A stretch of 64,000 bases of DNA from Allacma fusca (Eukaryota; Arthropoda; Collembola; Symphypleona; Sminthuridae). Positions 45,027 to 57,474 of this stretch are shown in pieces. Under the pieces are notes generated by a model. That model was not told the DNA's origin. It made no database searches and worked only from the letters and a program-made list of their open reading frames with translations. Every line of letters begins with the position of its first letter. Position 1 is the stretch's first letter. The DNA lies in assembly GCA_947179485.1 (NCBI GenBank), contig OX359247.1, forward strand, positions 64,841,001 through 64,905,000. The letters are read 5' to 3'. The translations under genes and the position numbers were made by a program.

Positions 45027-45840
45027 CTGTGTACTGTGTGGAAACCAAATGAACCTCCAGTGATTCTACCACCATTTGTTCCAGCTACGCAGCCACCACT
45101 ACCTCAAAACCTTCGTTTTGTACGTACATTTTGATTTAACATAACTGCCAAGTTAAAGCCAGTGAATGCCCCACTTGCCTGCCTCTGTTTTGAATGAATT
45201 TCTGTATTTGCAGACCCGTGTGGACGTGGTTTTTGAGCAAGCCCTTGACTGGTGGTCATCAAACGCTCCTGCAACTTACGTGGATCCCAGGGAAAACTGC
45301 CGCAATAGAGTAAAGCGGGAGGTTGGTGAAACAAGTGCCGGTTCAGAGGAATCGACATATGTTGATCTGGCGGCTGTTGACTGTTGACAACAGGAAGTAT
45401 GGGTAATACATTTGTTGTGATAAATCAATACATTGATTATATAGGTTTAAAGTTACTGTGAACTTCATATAATTCATTGTTGAAATTGTAGGCTAGCTCT
45501 GTTTTGGAGTTACCAGCTCATGTTAGCAGTAATGAAGACGAACATGTTGAGGAGATAACAATTCCGTCATGTATTACAATTATTATTTTGTACAGCATGC
45601 ATTACAATATTTCTCTTTCGTTATTTAATTTTCGGAATAAATTTATATTATGTTTGAAGCACATAAGAGTGAAATTATAGGTGTATAATATGCGTAACAA
45701 CATCAATCTAACATATTATTCATTATTTTTTACAATCCATGAATAATTATTGATAAAATTGTATTTTCAGGCCACCTGTAGCATCCAGGAAAGCGGACGA
45801 GAAGCTGACAAAGCGGACCCGAGGTAACTGATTACTACAA
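45027..45840 (+). other. Unidentified spliced-looking segments
   Basis: Excising the MITE leaves ...CTCTTTTAG/ATGCCTGTGTACTG..., and a frame reading TVWKPNEPPVILPPFVPATQ runs to a GTACGT donor at about 45120. A segment starting after TTTGCAG at 45213 reads TRVDVVFEQALDWWSSNAPA, then TYVDPRENCRNRVKREV, ending at a TGA near 45387. It joins the previous segment in phase 0. Two further pieces follow AG sites at about 45492 (SSVLELPAHVSSNEDEHVEE) and 45771 (PPVASRKADEKLTKRTR, then a GTAACT donor). These look protein-like (proline-rich, then charged) but I recognise no family, and start and end are unknown. It could be a host gene fragment or part of an unrecognised transposon. Confidence 0.25.
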
Positions 45841-46047
45841 TCTTACGCGTTATATAAGGGTTCCTCTTTTGTTAATTATGATTTAAGTTTCATCAAATTA
45901 AGCGCTTGGACTGCAAATAGTCAAAGTGGACAACTTTTTAGAGTAACACCTCCAGACTAGCTGGTAACCTGCAATAAGCGTAACTCTCATCTTGGGCGCC
46001 CTACACTCCTCTCATGAATTATTTGAAAAGTCCCAATAGCACTACCT

Positions 46048-46184
46048 GGGGGAGCCTGGCTCGGATCTTCTCCATTGTAACTTACTGTTACTCTGCCGGA
46101 CTCCACTCCACTCTCCTTCTCTATCTCTCACTCTTCCTCTCATTCTTTTTGTACACTGAATAAATATTACTATAATTGGCAATA
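46048..46184 (+). repeat. LTR-like repeat, copy 1
   Basis: GGAGCCTGGCTCGGATCTTC through TGTTACTCTGCCGGACT to ACTGAATAAATATTACTATA and AATTGGCAATA. The same order of sequence occurs on the minus strand at 56546-56416. The segment includes an AATAAA signal. Flanking sequence differs between copies. It may be the R-U5 part of a solo LTR or the 3' end of another retroelement. Confidence 0.5.
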
Positions 46185-47696
46185 CTCAGTTAATATTTTA
46201 CTTTACATTATATTACAAGAGACTAAACTCCCGAAATCCCTCACAGCAGGAGAGTGTATTCTCTACCTGCTACATTTCCCCCTATTTATTTTACTCTTTT
46301 CGTTACATACACGAACCTGCTCATTTTTACAAGTTAAGTAATCCCAATTACAATTATATCTTAACAGAACTTTCAGCTTCGCTTCGCCCCTAAAAACAAA
46401 ACTAAAGTACAAACAAATTGGTTATTCCAGCACTAGGTACAAGGACAAAAATTTTTGAAGTGTTAATATGGGTACAGGTACAAAATTTCGAAGTACCCGT
46501 TATGTAAGTCAAGGAACTGAGACAGGATTCTTTTACCCATGAGGACCTCAGTTGGTGAATACATAAATTCCAGCTAACAATTGAAAGATACAAAAATACA
46601 CCTACATTCATCTCTAATTGCTTCCTAAAGTTTCCTCGCATTTCTTTCCATCCATGTCAACTCTTCATGCTCATTACACTTAACAACGAAGAAGCAGTAA
46701 TTAATTTGAACAACTTGTCTCATCCAATCTTTCAGTTGTCAATTCATACAAAATTCTTTATTACTGACTTGTAATATGATGTAACTTGGCAAATTTTGAA
46801 ATACTTCAACGGTAAATTGTGCTAAGGATGAGAGTTCTTATTTTTCCCCAAAATATATTATTTATTTCCGTTCCTACACCAAGTACACGTGGCAGCCAAA
46901 TAGTAAAAACCAATTACCACCCAACTCAACTGCTTATTCTTTCAAGCTGTTTGAAAGTATTCCGCCCTTACTTCTCACAAACATGTAGCATACTTATATA
47001 TGCAGTCCTCTAAACCAGCGAAATGACATACCGTTTGCCGACAAGTTCTGTTGCATGTTATTCATACATTAGTACATTGCCTACTACCATGCTTACAGCG
47101 GTCCATTCACAATCAGTGTTGCTCTTATTTGGACTTTAGCAACCATGACTATGGGTTGAGAGAACCAAAGTTAAACATGAACTCATCGTTGGATCATTAT
47201 TCGTGCTGACTCAGTCACAATCAGTCCAACACACCTGTGTTAGAGTCATGGTTAATTTGTGTACTAGAAAAGGTGTGCCAATGATTACGTTGTATGAGCA
47301 TTTCACTTCCATTCCCACTATTACAGTAGTGGCAATGCATTATGGAACTATATAATTACTATTTGTGTGTTACTATTATGACAGTAATTATTATAGTATC
47401 TAACATTTCCTTGTTAATCTGAAACGCAACCTAAAATATTTAAAAATATTTTTTATTATGCCACGAGCGACAATTAATGAACAATTAATGAGCCGATGAC
47501 TTTAATTTGGTTTGAAACATAATTTTGCAGGAAATAAGGGACGCAAGGTTCTTACAAAGTTTATTTTTCATGGTCAACTTCAGCGGGTTACAATAATTGT
47601 CTCTGTAACCATATTATGTTGAGTCTATGGCGAAACCTATATTCAGCTGGTTGTCGATGCTTTAAGTTACCACTAACTCATTTGGACGAACCATTG
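46185..47696. other. No recognisable gene
   Basis: AT-rich sequence. A GTACAGGTAC/GTACCCG patch at about 46435-46500 resembles the end sequences of the hAT transposon at 28325-32598 and may be a fragment. No coding sequence is supported. Confidence 0.35.
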
Positions 47697-47698
47697 TA

Positions 47699-48659
47699 CA
47701 GGGTGTCACACAACGATTGTGCTTTCATGATTTTCTAAATTTTGGGCATTTTTCTACACTTGGGTATTTTGGAACAATTTTTTCAAAAATGTGTTTTGAT
47801 GTATTTTGTAGAAAATTGTATGGGTTTACCTGGGATCTATTCGATATGTCTCTGGGTTAAGAATTGTAAGCAAAAGGCTTAAACAGGCGGATCAAGGTTG
47901 GAAGTAATTTATTTTGTAGTAGTAAAACCGCAACCCGAAGAAACGAGATTATTGAATACTTTCTTTTCATGATAAATATGGCCTTTGTAAAAATACTTTT
48001 AAATGTTGTGATTGTTGTTTGTGATTGTTGCAAATTTCACGAGGATCTATTTAAGTCAAGTATGATCATTCTAAAACAAAAATTTGACATAACGTTTAAA
48101 TAAAGAGAAAATTATCGTTTCGAATGAAAATATTTTGAAATAACCCTGCGTGACAATTTTCGGCCCTGCAGCCCAACTTTCTGATTTAGAATGTTCCTTT
48201 TGAACTCAAATGAATCCTTTTGAGAATTTCAATTTGAATATATCTCATTTCAATTTCAATTTGTTAAATGTTCATTTTGGAATATTTTTACAACGCCACA
48301 TCTGCCATGACAAAATAGCAATATAAGAAATTCTTCTTTCTTGGTGTTGCATGTAGGGATCTTCCTTAGTTTCACTCCAGGTATTGAATTTCTCTGAACT
48401 TTGCTCCATAATTTTAAGGCGCATACCCACAAATCTCAACGCGGGGAATAGAATAGCTTCCCGGAAAATTCTTTGAAACAAGCATCGAAACATTTCTTGG
48501 AAGAGATTTTTGTTGAAATTAACATATTTTGACCACGAAATCCAACTTTGGTTCCCGAATGAAAATGTGGAACAGAATTTGTTACAAAATGGGTGCTCAA
48601 ATACTTGATGAGTTAATCCCTATGTGCTAGTGGGTGGACAATCGTTTTGTGCCACCCCG
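47699..48659. mobile_element. mariner-type TIR element, TA target, non-autonomous
   Basis: Begins CAGGGTGTCACACAACGATT and ends with the imperfect complement AATCGTTTTGTGCCACCCCG, with TA on both sides (47697-47698 and 48660-48661). About 960 bp, with no transposase frame. Similar ends (TACAGGGTG) occur singly at about 26784 and 56228. Confidence 0.65.
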
Positions 48660-48661
48660 TA

Positions 48662-51436
48662 CTTCTTCTGTAAAATAAAAATTGTGGTGCTTTCTTAATG
48701 AGTCTGCAGTTAAAGTACGTACATTATTATGAATATTGTTTCTCGGCAGATTTCCCTTCTGGCAATCGGCAATTATGTGGTAGGAGTAGGAGGTATTGCA
48801 ATATTCTAAAAAAGCCTCCAATATAGCGTTCATTATCTTAATCCTCTGAGCAACTTGGAATGTAATACGCTGTATTAGGAGTATCGTCAATCGTTGATTG
48901 TGAGTAGACATATTATTTCTTTAATTGTTTCCCTATTATTGTATGATTTAGCCATAATATATATGAAAAACTCAAAATAACTCCAGAAGGTTAAGGGTAT
49001 AAACAAGTTCAATACCTCGTTTGAACCGTCGTGGTGACCCCGAATCTAATTTTGATTTCAATTTTTGTGTCTTCAAAATTTTGACCGCGAAATTTTGAAA
49101 GACCACGACTTATTAATTTATATTACCTACTAGCGGATGAAGCCACCGCCTGCGTCGGTGGATAACCCCCATTTTCCAATAACAATACCGACAGAGGTCC
49201 CAGTCTAGTAGCTTGATCCGCTAGTATTACAATTCTATTGCCGAAATGATTCTTTTTCAAATCAAATATTTTTAAAAATAATGCCCTTTTGCTTCTGAAA
49301 TACAATTTCGTATGATTATATTATGATCTAGCATTACAGAACTTCTTTAAATAAACAATTACTTGTATAGGTTCCCTCACAGCTGCCCATTATTTCACCT
49401 GGTTCTTGAGGGCCATTTTCAATGATCTTAATATTTTCTTTTCACTTACCTCTCTAAAATGCAACTTACAGTTGACCATGGGGGGAAACGGGTTGCGGTA
49501 AATAAATACCAACTTGTAAAACTTAACTGTTAAAACTAATTTTGCTAATCGTCATAGCAAAGCTTGTGTCAAATTATAATACAGACTAAGAAAACCCAAA
49601 GGTCTCGCTTCGCTAAACCCCGGAGGGCTGCCCGTGACAGTGTCACCGCCCTTGCTACTGTATAATGCTTTGGCCGCATGTAAGTTGCATATGTAATTTT
49701 TCTCCCATGCTCTTTCCGTAACTCGCGCCCGTCGTTATATATTTTCTACTTCTCTTGTACTACGCGTAGCTATGTGCTGACTGTTTGGTAGCCCAGAGCT
49801 ACACTCCTCCCTTCGCGCCAAGTTTTGAAAATGAGCCATGGTCATTCTTCTTTTAGTACTAAGAGATACTTGATTTTTTACGTATGTACTTACCATGAAA
49901 CCAAGTGAAATAACTTCGAACCAACTTAGTAATCCCGACTCAGATATTTACACATGTTTTGGACTTAATAATTTATTTAGGCCTTTCGTAAACGACATCA
50001 GAATTTCATGCAAAAGTGTGCACTGTAGTGGACAACAAGTTATTTCATCACTAAACGTAACGTTACCCCTAAATGTTTAACCGTTTCCATAACAGGGAGT
50101 GATTTAATGATTCACAGGTTTGATTGTACAATTAACAAATTCCCCTCTAGTTACTCTTCCAAATTCAACTACTCCCTCGACCGCTATCAGATGCAACAGC
50201 TTACATCATCTGTAAAATCAGTGTGTACAAAGATGACGTCAGGATGGATTTCACATTCATATAAATATATCTAACTCATCAAAGTAAAAACAACAAATCA
50301 TATCGATGAAATTCGGCATCGTGCTATTTCGTTTTTTTAACATAAAGTATTTATTCCGTGACTTTCTCCTGTGCATATTCTGCGGCAGAAAGTTGTAGTG
50401 ATGAAAATTCTTATACAAGTCTAATGTAATGGTTACACAAGTTCCCGAAAACCAATTATTGAATCGGAATGCAAATACCTTAAATTCATAAAGCAGGTTG
50501 TTTTTGAACTGTAGTACTACTTCAATAATGGCGGTTAAGTGCTATAAAATCTTATCAGCATAAATGGCTTTTCCTTTGTTAGTGTAAATTTGATAAAATC
50601 TTGTATTGGAAACAAGCAATCAAGCAACAACTGCGAATCCCAGTTGAAGATTGGACACTTGATCAGTATGTAATGTTGAGAGCATACATGTTAGAACAAA
50701 AGTGTATTCAGTACAATCGCATTCTAAAATTATTCTGACAAACTGACAATGGGCTGTAACGAACAACCTGAATCGAAGCAAATACTAAATACATAAATAG
50801 TATAAGCATTCATCATCCTCAATGATTTCTATTATCTCAAACCTTCAATATGCTGCTAAGTTGAATTTTGTATTTTTTGTTGTCGAGTTTGAGGCAGATT
50901 TGTTTACAATCGTTTTTATTGTCTTTGATTTCTAATTTCGCTAATGTAGCTATGGTTTTTTGTGACCTTTACACTCACACTCGGCATCCACCCAAAGATT
51001 AAACATATGGACGGACTGAAGGAAACAGTTGCTAATTGTAAGATCACGGATTAACAAATAACTAGAAACTTAAATCACGCCAAACTCTAAAATGACTCAT
51101 GGGATGATGGGATTACAGAATGTTCTTGGACCCATAAACCCTCATTGGATAAAATCAACCACTAGCACACACTGTATACGACTGTCTTTTGTCAGATCCC
51201 TCAACTCAAGCCCTCATCTAAATCCATTTGCTACTTCGCCTCTTTAACATTACAAAAGCACGAAACAGGACTGCACCGCGTTCTCGTGTGTTCATGTAGA
51301 TACGTATTTGTTCCATTCAACTGTTCCTCAGGTGTTGCTATTTTAGTCATATTACCAATTTTCTGATTCCTTGTCGTGTTTTGTTTGAAACTGACATAGA
51401 GGAATGTACTTACAGACAAACTAAATAATTTATAAA
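48662..51436. other. Intergenic, upstream of syntaxin
   Basis: Mostly featureless AT-rich sequence. At about 49130-49226, TACTAGCGGAT and ATCCGCTAGTA form an 11-bp inverted repeat around a GC-rich core; GC-rich sequence at 49600-49660 may be part of the same unidentified retroelement. No promoter motif of the syntaxin gene was recognised. Confidence 0.35.
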
Positions 51437-53366
51437 ATGCCAAAGGACAGATTAGCAGACTTACAAAAGGTGAGTATTTTTAAGTCAGTTCATTTTGTTA
51501 ATAAGAACAACAAAATAAAGCGATTCGGTTGGTGTAACCACAGGAATTAAAATGAGTAACAAATCTTAAAATTTAGAATTGATTAAGGAATCGTTTCAAT
51601 TGAAAATTTAGATCGAGTGATTTTTATAACAACGTTAGAATGAGAATGAAGATGGAAACTAATTTTGTTGGAAGGCAGAGTAGTTTTGTAACGATTGAAA
51701 GACATTGTCGTGTACTTATGATTAAGATACAACTTGTTTTGTAGACGTTAATTTCTGTGTATTTTTTAATTAGATCCGAGCTCAGAATCGACTGGATTCA
51801 GACTCAGACGATGGTCCCGGAAGTGTGGGCGACCCGCCTTCTTATGAAGATACTGTCATTCCAATGGAACCTCTCAACTATGGAATGAAACAGTTTTTTG
51901 AACAGGTAACATATTTTAATTCGGTATTCAATGGTTTTGCTTAGCCTTTATTTATAATATTAAACTATTTCTTTTAAAAAGACTTTTCGGTGGAGTTATT
52001 CAGGGTTTGTATTCGTGCTTAATGTTTATGTACATGGTTGATTTGGCGCAACAGGTGGATCAGCTACGGAAGCTTACAACAGAGCTGGAGGAAGATGTGG
52101 TGCAAGTAAAAAAATTGCAAAGTAAAATTTTGTCATCACCGATTCCAGATGATCGTAAGTGAATCTTGAAACTTTGAATCCAGTGTGATGTACTTGCACT
52201 TATTTTGGGAATTCTTTGTTTTAATATATATTAAATTGTGGAATAAAAAGGAGCCAAGCAAGAATTGGATCGACTGATGTCCACCATCAAAACGTCTTCT
52301 GTTGTTGTCCGATCTAAATTAAAAGGCATGTGGATCCTAAAATGTTCTTATAGATTTTAATGTAGAATTGTATTGGCAACTTGCTTTGATTCTTGAGGTT
52401 TATCGTTTATACCTTTGTAGAAATCGAGCGAGTAGTTCTTAAGGAAGAGGATGAAAGCAAGCAAACTGGAATAGTATCAGCAGACTTACGTATTCAGAAA
52501 ACCCAGCATTCGGCTCTTCTACGATCGTTTGTAGCGACCATGAATAGTTACTCGGCAGCTCAGACGGAATACCGCGATAAATGCAAAGCTAGGATCAAGC
52601 GTCAACTAGAAATAGGTGAGGATGATATGAAGGAGGTAATTTAGACATTTTTTGATGTGGAACGATCAATTCTAATCTTTTATTGAGGTACCTATTATAA
52701 AACTTGGTTGTTGCAGTTGGTGGTCCCTACTCTGATGAGGACGTTGAAAGGATGATCGAAGATGATAGCCTGGCGCAAAGCGTTTTTACACAGGGGGTAA
52801 TTAATCTAATCATGTATTTTTTGAATGTACTTTAGTTAACCGAGTCCAAATCCATATTTACGGGAATCCTGTCTTGAAATATTCAAGTGGTTTAGAATGT
52901 TTTTAAAATTAACGGACAATAATCTCTGTAACCTCACACAGATAATTCAGCAAACAGAACAGGCAAGACAAATGCTTGCCGATATTGAAGCACGACACAA
53001 CGATATCATAAAACTGGAAAAGTCTATCAGGGAACTCCATGAAATGTTTTTGGAGATGGCAGTTCTCGTTGAAAATCAGGGTGAAATGGTAGATAGAATT
53101 GAAACACATGTGACCCAAGCTCAGGACGCAGTTGATAAGGCTGAAGAGCAGTTGGGTCAAGCTCAGAAGTTGCAGACTTCTGCTAGGAGGGTAAAAAATT
53201 ATTTAGACCGTGAAAAAGATTATTTATTCGATTCTATTTGGGTTGTATGTGTGAGCATTAAATTGATTTTTGAATTCTCTTTTAATTGCAGAAAAAATTC
53301 TACATAGCCATTATCCTCATACTTGTCATTTTATTCGTGGCCCTCATTATTTGGCTTACGGCGTAA
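51437..53366 (+). CDS. Syntaxin (plasma-membrane type Qa-SNARE, Syx4/Syx1-like), eight exons
   Basis: t-SNARE that pairs with SNAP-25-type and VAMP partners to drive vesicle fusion, probably at the plasma membrane. Exons: 51437-51469, 51774-51905, 52055-52154, 52251-52325, 52421-52615, 52717-52796, 52942-53190, 53292-53366. Total 939 nt, 312 codons plus TAA, all phases consistent. The N-terminus is [11 protein letters not shown] with an acidic SDSDDGPG and a PPSY motif, then the Habc bundle (about 52-175: [52 protein letters not shown]). The linker contains SVFTQGII. The SNARE helix spans about 212-274 ([33 protein letters not shown]); the zero-layer residue is Q251. Basic RRKK precedes a single C-terminal membrane anchor (289-312). 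Exon 4 uses a GC donor (AAAAG/GCATGT at 52326); every other intron is GT-AG. The spaced acidic N-terminus favours syntaxin-4 over neuronal syntaxin-1, but the exact paralogue is inferred. Confidence 0.95.
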
Positions 53367-54365
53367 AACCAATCATCGTCCCTCTGTGTTGCTCTGATTT
53401 GCAACAGGAAGAATCTAATGTTACTGTGTAACTTGTATCTGAAACCCTGTGTAAACAATAGTGACTATTTGTCCAAGGATTTCGAATTCGTGACCATATT
53501 GTTGCCTTTCCTCTTTAAAACCCGCCAAATTCGATGAATACTATAAATGTAATTACTCAAGCTAATTATATATATTTTGAAACTTATTATGGTTGTACAA
53601 AGTGGGTGGAAGTATTGACAAATTGTACTTAAAAATGTGCTAATACTTCAGACTGTTACACAACACCTTAGAGGAACTTATGCGATTCAGTTACTTCATA
53701 AAAAGATCACCCCTGCGTTCTAATGTCAAAATCATGCTATCGTGATGGTTAGTTTCAAACTCAATATAAGGGAATTGCTGACGTGATAATGTTGCTTATC
53801 TGAAATGACTAAAACTAATACATGTTCTAAAACTTAAACAGTATTTTCATTATTAAAAGTCTAAGAAATTGTGTACTGATCTAGCCGTAGTCAAGTTATG
53901 TAATTAATATATAGACCTCTTTATTCTTTCAAACGTACGAGATCAAAAAGTTATCCAGACAGAGATGTATGCAAGTGCAGAGTACTTAATTTTTATGTGA
54001 TCCAGCAAAGTATCTATGTGTAATGGGAAATAAAGGAAATTATAGTATTCTTGCATTTTATAGTATATGTGATCACTGACCACGCGTGTTTCACGCAGAC
54101 AGGATACGTTGTGTAGTTAGAGCATTATGTAACGTAAGCCGCAACCTAGTGTACTTACTACAATTTTCTGGGAGTATACGGATAGATACGAGATAATGCT
54201 AGCAGTTCTATTGTTATTAACGATTATACGATGCTAGGAATGTTGACTTCACTAGTTACGAAAAAGTAATTAGGGAAACAGTAAACTGTTTTTAATAAAC
54301 AAACATGAAGATGGTTTTAAAAAAGCACTAAAAAGTGAAAAACAATGTAGATAAATAATAATAAC
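53367..54365 (+). other. Syntaxin 3' UTR and flank
   Basis: No genes. The likely 3' UTR runs to just past the AATAAA at 54029-54034. The remainder up to the hAT element is AT-rich. Confidence 0.4.
54029..54034 (+). terminator. Candidate poly(A) signal of syntaxin
   Basis: AATAAA about 660 nt after the stop codon on the coding strand. Earlier canonical signals were not noticed in between, but variant signals were not examined. Confidence 0.35.
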
Positions 54366-55060
54366 CAGTGCTGCGGACAAGTTCGAGTAATACTTGAGTT
54401 TTCAAGTCAAGTTCGGTTCAAGTTCAAGTAGGCCAATATTTTTACTTGAATCTGTTTGGTCAAGTTCAAGTACGTACTCGTCTTGACCATGACATTGTAA
54501 GACAAGTCAGGTTCAAGTACAAGTAAGAGAAATTAACTTGAATCTCAAGTCAAGTTCAGGGTCAAGTAATGGAAAGAAAAAACTTGACCATGAACTTGAG
54601 ATTTCAGGGTCAAGTTCAAGTAATTTTAGATTGTGTATATGCTTTGTATGCGTAGATGCCATACAGGACGGAAGCAATTTCAAAATCACAATCCACTTTC
54701 ATGTTGTGTCCAGGGTATGTTGTTTGCACATGCCATAAATCAAATGACAAAAATCAAAATCAGAGTCCGTTTTATAAAGGTCTTGTTTAACATACGTTGC
54801 TCATTTTTAGTTGTTCCAGCGGCCTCTCCATGAAATGAAAGAATTATCTTGATAATTCATATTGTTGCTTAGAATTATTATTTTCAACTTGTGTAAATAA
54901 ATTCCAATGTAAATTGAGCTTGGATGGCTCTTTACAAAAAGCGTTTAATAAATAAGTAAGTACTAGTTTATTAAATTTTAAATTAAGAGTACTGGTAATG
55001 CTCAAATAGGTATATGTAATTATATATATAGAATATATATAATTACTTATTAATAATTAC

Positions 55061-55082
55061 ATATATATATATATATATATAC
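55061..55082. repeat. AT dinucleotide microsatellite
   Basis: (AT)n run of about 22 nt, within a longer TATATAT-rich stretch from 55020, inside the hAT element. Confidence 0.9.
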
Positions 55083-55123
55083 ATTAAATAAAACTTGCCA
55101 CCATGTAGTGCTCGTCAGATATA

Positions 55124-55267
55124 CAGTAAAAGTCCTTCATAAGTAATGTATCGATATTAGGGATGCATTTGTTGGACCCCAACTTTCGTTTACACAATGC
55201 TTTAGATGTTTTGTATAAGGGAAATTCCTTTATAAAATTTAAAGTCCCTTATATCGAACTTTTACTG
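55124..55267. mobile_element. pogo-type MITE, TA target
   Basis: CAGTAAAAGTCCTTCATAAG to CTTATATCGAACTTTTACTG, flanked by TA. Ends are near-exact inverted repeats. It is present at the matching place in the sister hAT element. Confidence 0.75.
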
Positions 55268-55679
55268 TATTCAGTATACGCTCAAAGTGGTCCTCGAATG
55301 GTTTTAAAGAAAGAGTAGCAGTAAAATTGTTTTCTGAATGCGTTTTGGTTTTCATTCTGAAGGAAATAATTTGCCTCAGCAAGTTCGACAAGTTATTGTG
55401 GCCATGTTTAATTTTTTGTGTTACTCAACTTGAATTATCAAGTTCAAGTCGTGTTCAAGTCATGGTCAAGTCAAGTTCAAGCCAAGTTTGGAAATTTTAA
55501 CTACTTGATCAAGTTCGGGTCTTACAAAAGTTACTTGATTACTTGAACTTGACAAGTCAAGTAATTACACGAACGCGAGTTATCAAGTTCAGGTAGAGCC
55601 TTGAAAATTACTTGACGTTTCGTGGTCAAGTCAAGTTCATGGTCAAGTTGTGAAATTACTTGACTCGATCGCAGCACTG

Positions 55680-56415
55680 ATAATAAATAGCAATCCGCAG
55701 ATTCGATATCCGGCAGCAATGAATTTTAATTTTGAAAATTTGAATGCAACAAATATATTTTAAATACAAATACACCAGAAGTTCTATTTTTTGCAGTAAT
55801 TACCCAGAATAATTACATAAAATATCAAAACAGCTGAATAATCTTTACATGAAATGGGTTTAGCTAAGTAATTTACCCCGTCTCTAGCCTATTTAATAAA
55901 TTTTCTAATATTCAAATCTTTTTACATTTCGTAAATAGCTTTTTTGTAGTAAATACAGTGCTGAAGTCTTTATCTGTTGTTAAGATAAGCAAAAATCATG
56001 TGGAAACTGACATGGAAGTTTATAATCTGTTATCAACAAATACAAGCTCGTCCAGTTTATGTTGGCATAAGTAGCACAAATTTGGGTCAATACCGGATCA
56101 GATGTTTTTTAAAGCGTGTTAGGTATGTAGGTTGGTTGGTAAAAATAAATTTCCGAACCGTTTTTAAATTAATGCGATGTTGCGGGATATAAATGTTTAA
56201 AAAAATTAAATGTGATAAGTAAAGGCTATACAGGGTGCGTTTAAAACGGTAATTATTATAATTAAACTAATTAAGCTAACCAAATGTTTGTCAGTCAACC
56301 TTGCTTTGAAATTATCCTTGTTAATATTGTTAAGTTATAATTGTGTTTGGGAATTTATACCTTAAAGGAGTGTAGCTCTAATAATTAAGTAAAAATGGGG
56401 GGAATATTAAGAGAT
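55680..56415. other. No recognisable gene
   Basis: AT-rich sequence. TACAGGGTGCG at about 56228 resembles one end of the mariner-type element but has no partner. Confidence 0.35.
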
Positions 56416-56546
56416 TATTGCCAATTATAGTAATATTTATTCAGTGTACAAAAGATTGAGATGAAGAGTGAGAGGTTGAGAAGGAGAGTGAAGTCCGGCA
56501 GAGTAACAGTAAAGTTACAATGGGAAAGATCCGAGCCAGACTCCCC
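56416..56546 (-). repeat. LTR-like repeat, copy 2
   Basis: On the minus strand this matches the copy at 46048-46184: GGGAGTCTGGCTCGGATCTT, TGTTACTCTGCCGGACTTCA, ACTGAATAAATATTACTATA. A TATAAAAACTC sequence lies just upstream (about 56574-56563 on this strand), giving a promoter-like then AATAAA order as in an LTR. Ends were not resolved. Confidence 0.5.
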
Positions 56547-56715
56547 GATTGTGTGAAGGAGCTGAGTTTTTATACTGTAGGGTTGGCTGTAAAACAGGAA
56601 TTATCCAGATTAAACTGGTTTCGTTTCTGTTACATTTACATTGTTGCTCTTGTTCCAGAGCTAATACCAATCAGACTACAGAATCCAAGCTTCTTTAGAT
56701 GTGGCATCATTTTTA

Positions 56716-57053
56716 GAAAGTGAAACTTTCTTATGCACGAGTGTATTCCGTCCGTCCGTCCGTCCGTCCGTCACTACAAAATCTTGTGGTAGCCATATCT
56801 TTACAACGGAATGACGTACGGACATGTGACCTTTACCAAAATATCGACCATACAATCTAGTTGTGCCTTTTGATAAATTCAGCGACCTGGGGTCAAACGT
56901 TTGACATCAAAAAATTATTTTCTGGATACTATTATCAAAAAATTCTTGCATTTGCTATATATTTCTATCGGATTGACATAATACCTCTAACGATAGCAAT
57001 CCAAATCTATTTTCCTGCCTTACTATAAATCTTATTATACAAGTTTCACTTTC
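56716..57053. mobile_element. Small TIR element with GAAAGTGAAACTT ends
   Basis: GAAAGTGAAACTT (56716) and AAGTTTCACTTTC (to 57053) are exact complements. A (CCGT)n run lies inside at 56748-56772. No coding sequence; target duplication not seen. Confidence 0.55.
56748..56772. repeat. CCGT tetranucleotide microsatellite
   Basis: About six uninterrupted CCGT units. Confidence 0.9.
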
Positions 57054-57190
57054 CTGCACATGCAAACGAAGTTTGCTCAAATCAGTGCAGTGCACGGATT
57101 TTTAGCCAATAATTGACCACGATATAATAGAAAATAAGATTCTTTCCTTTACATATGTAAGTAGTATTCCTTTCCTCGTTACAGTTAACA

Positions 57191-57474
57191 GCAGTGCTGC
57201 GGACAAGTTCAAGTATTACTTGAGTTTTCAAGTCAAGTTCAAGTTCGGGTCAAGTTCAAGTAGGCCCAGTTTTTTACTTGAATCATTCGGGTCAAGTTCA
57301 AGTACGTACCCGGCTTCACCATGACATTCTAAGCAGTGCTGCGGACAAGTTCAAGTATTACTTGAGTTTTCAAGTCAAGTTCAAGTTCGGGTCAAGTTCA
57401 AGTAGGCCCAGTTTTTTACTTGAATCATTCGGGTCAAGTTCAAGTACGTACCCGGCTTGACCATGACATTCTAA
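57191..57474. repeat. Tandem duplication of hAT left end (2 x 142 nt)
   Basis: Both units start GCAGTGCTGCGGACAAGTTC and end ACATTCTAA. Only a base or so differs (GGCTTCACC versus GGCTTGACC), so the duplication is recent. Confidence 0.9.

Larger units (their letters stand above)
54366..55679. mobile_element. hAT element with TCAAGTTCAAGT arrays, copy 1
   Basis: Ends CAGTGCTGCGGACAAGTTC (54366) and GATCGCAGCACTG (to 55679). Flanks are ATAATAAC (54358-54365) and ATAATAAA (55680-55687). AAGTTCAAGT and complements fill about 250 nt at each end. The middle shares sequence with copy 2 at 57192-58579, including an embedded pogo-type MITE. No transposase frame. Confidence 0.85.

Noticed and set aside
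49123..49305. Small gene around a GC-rich core
   Set aside because: No family features; the GC-rich inverted repeat suggests an unidentified retroelement fragment but is not enough to name one.
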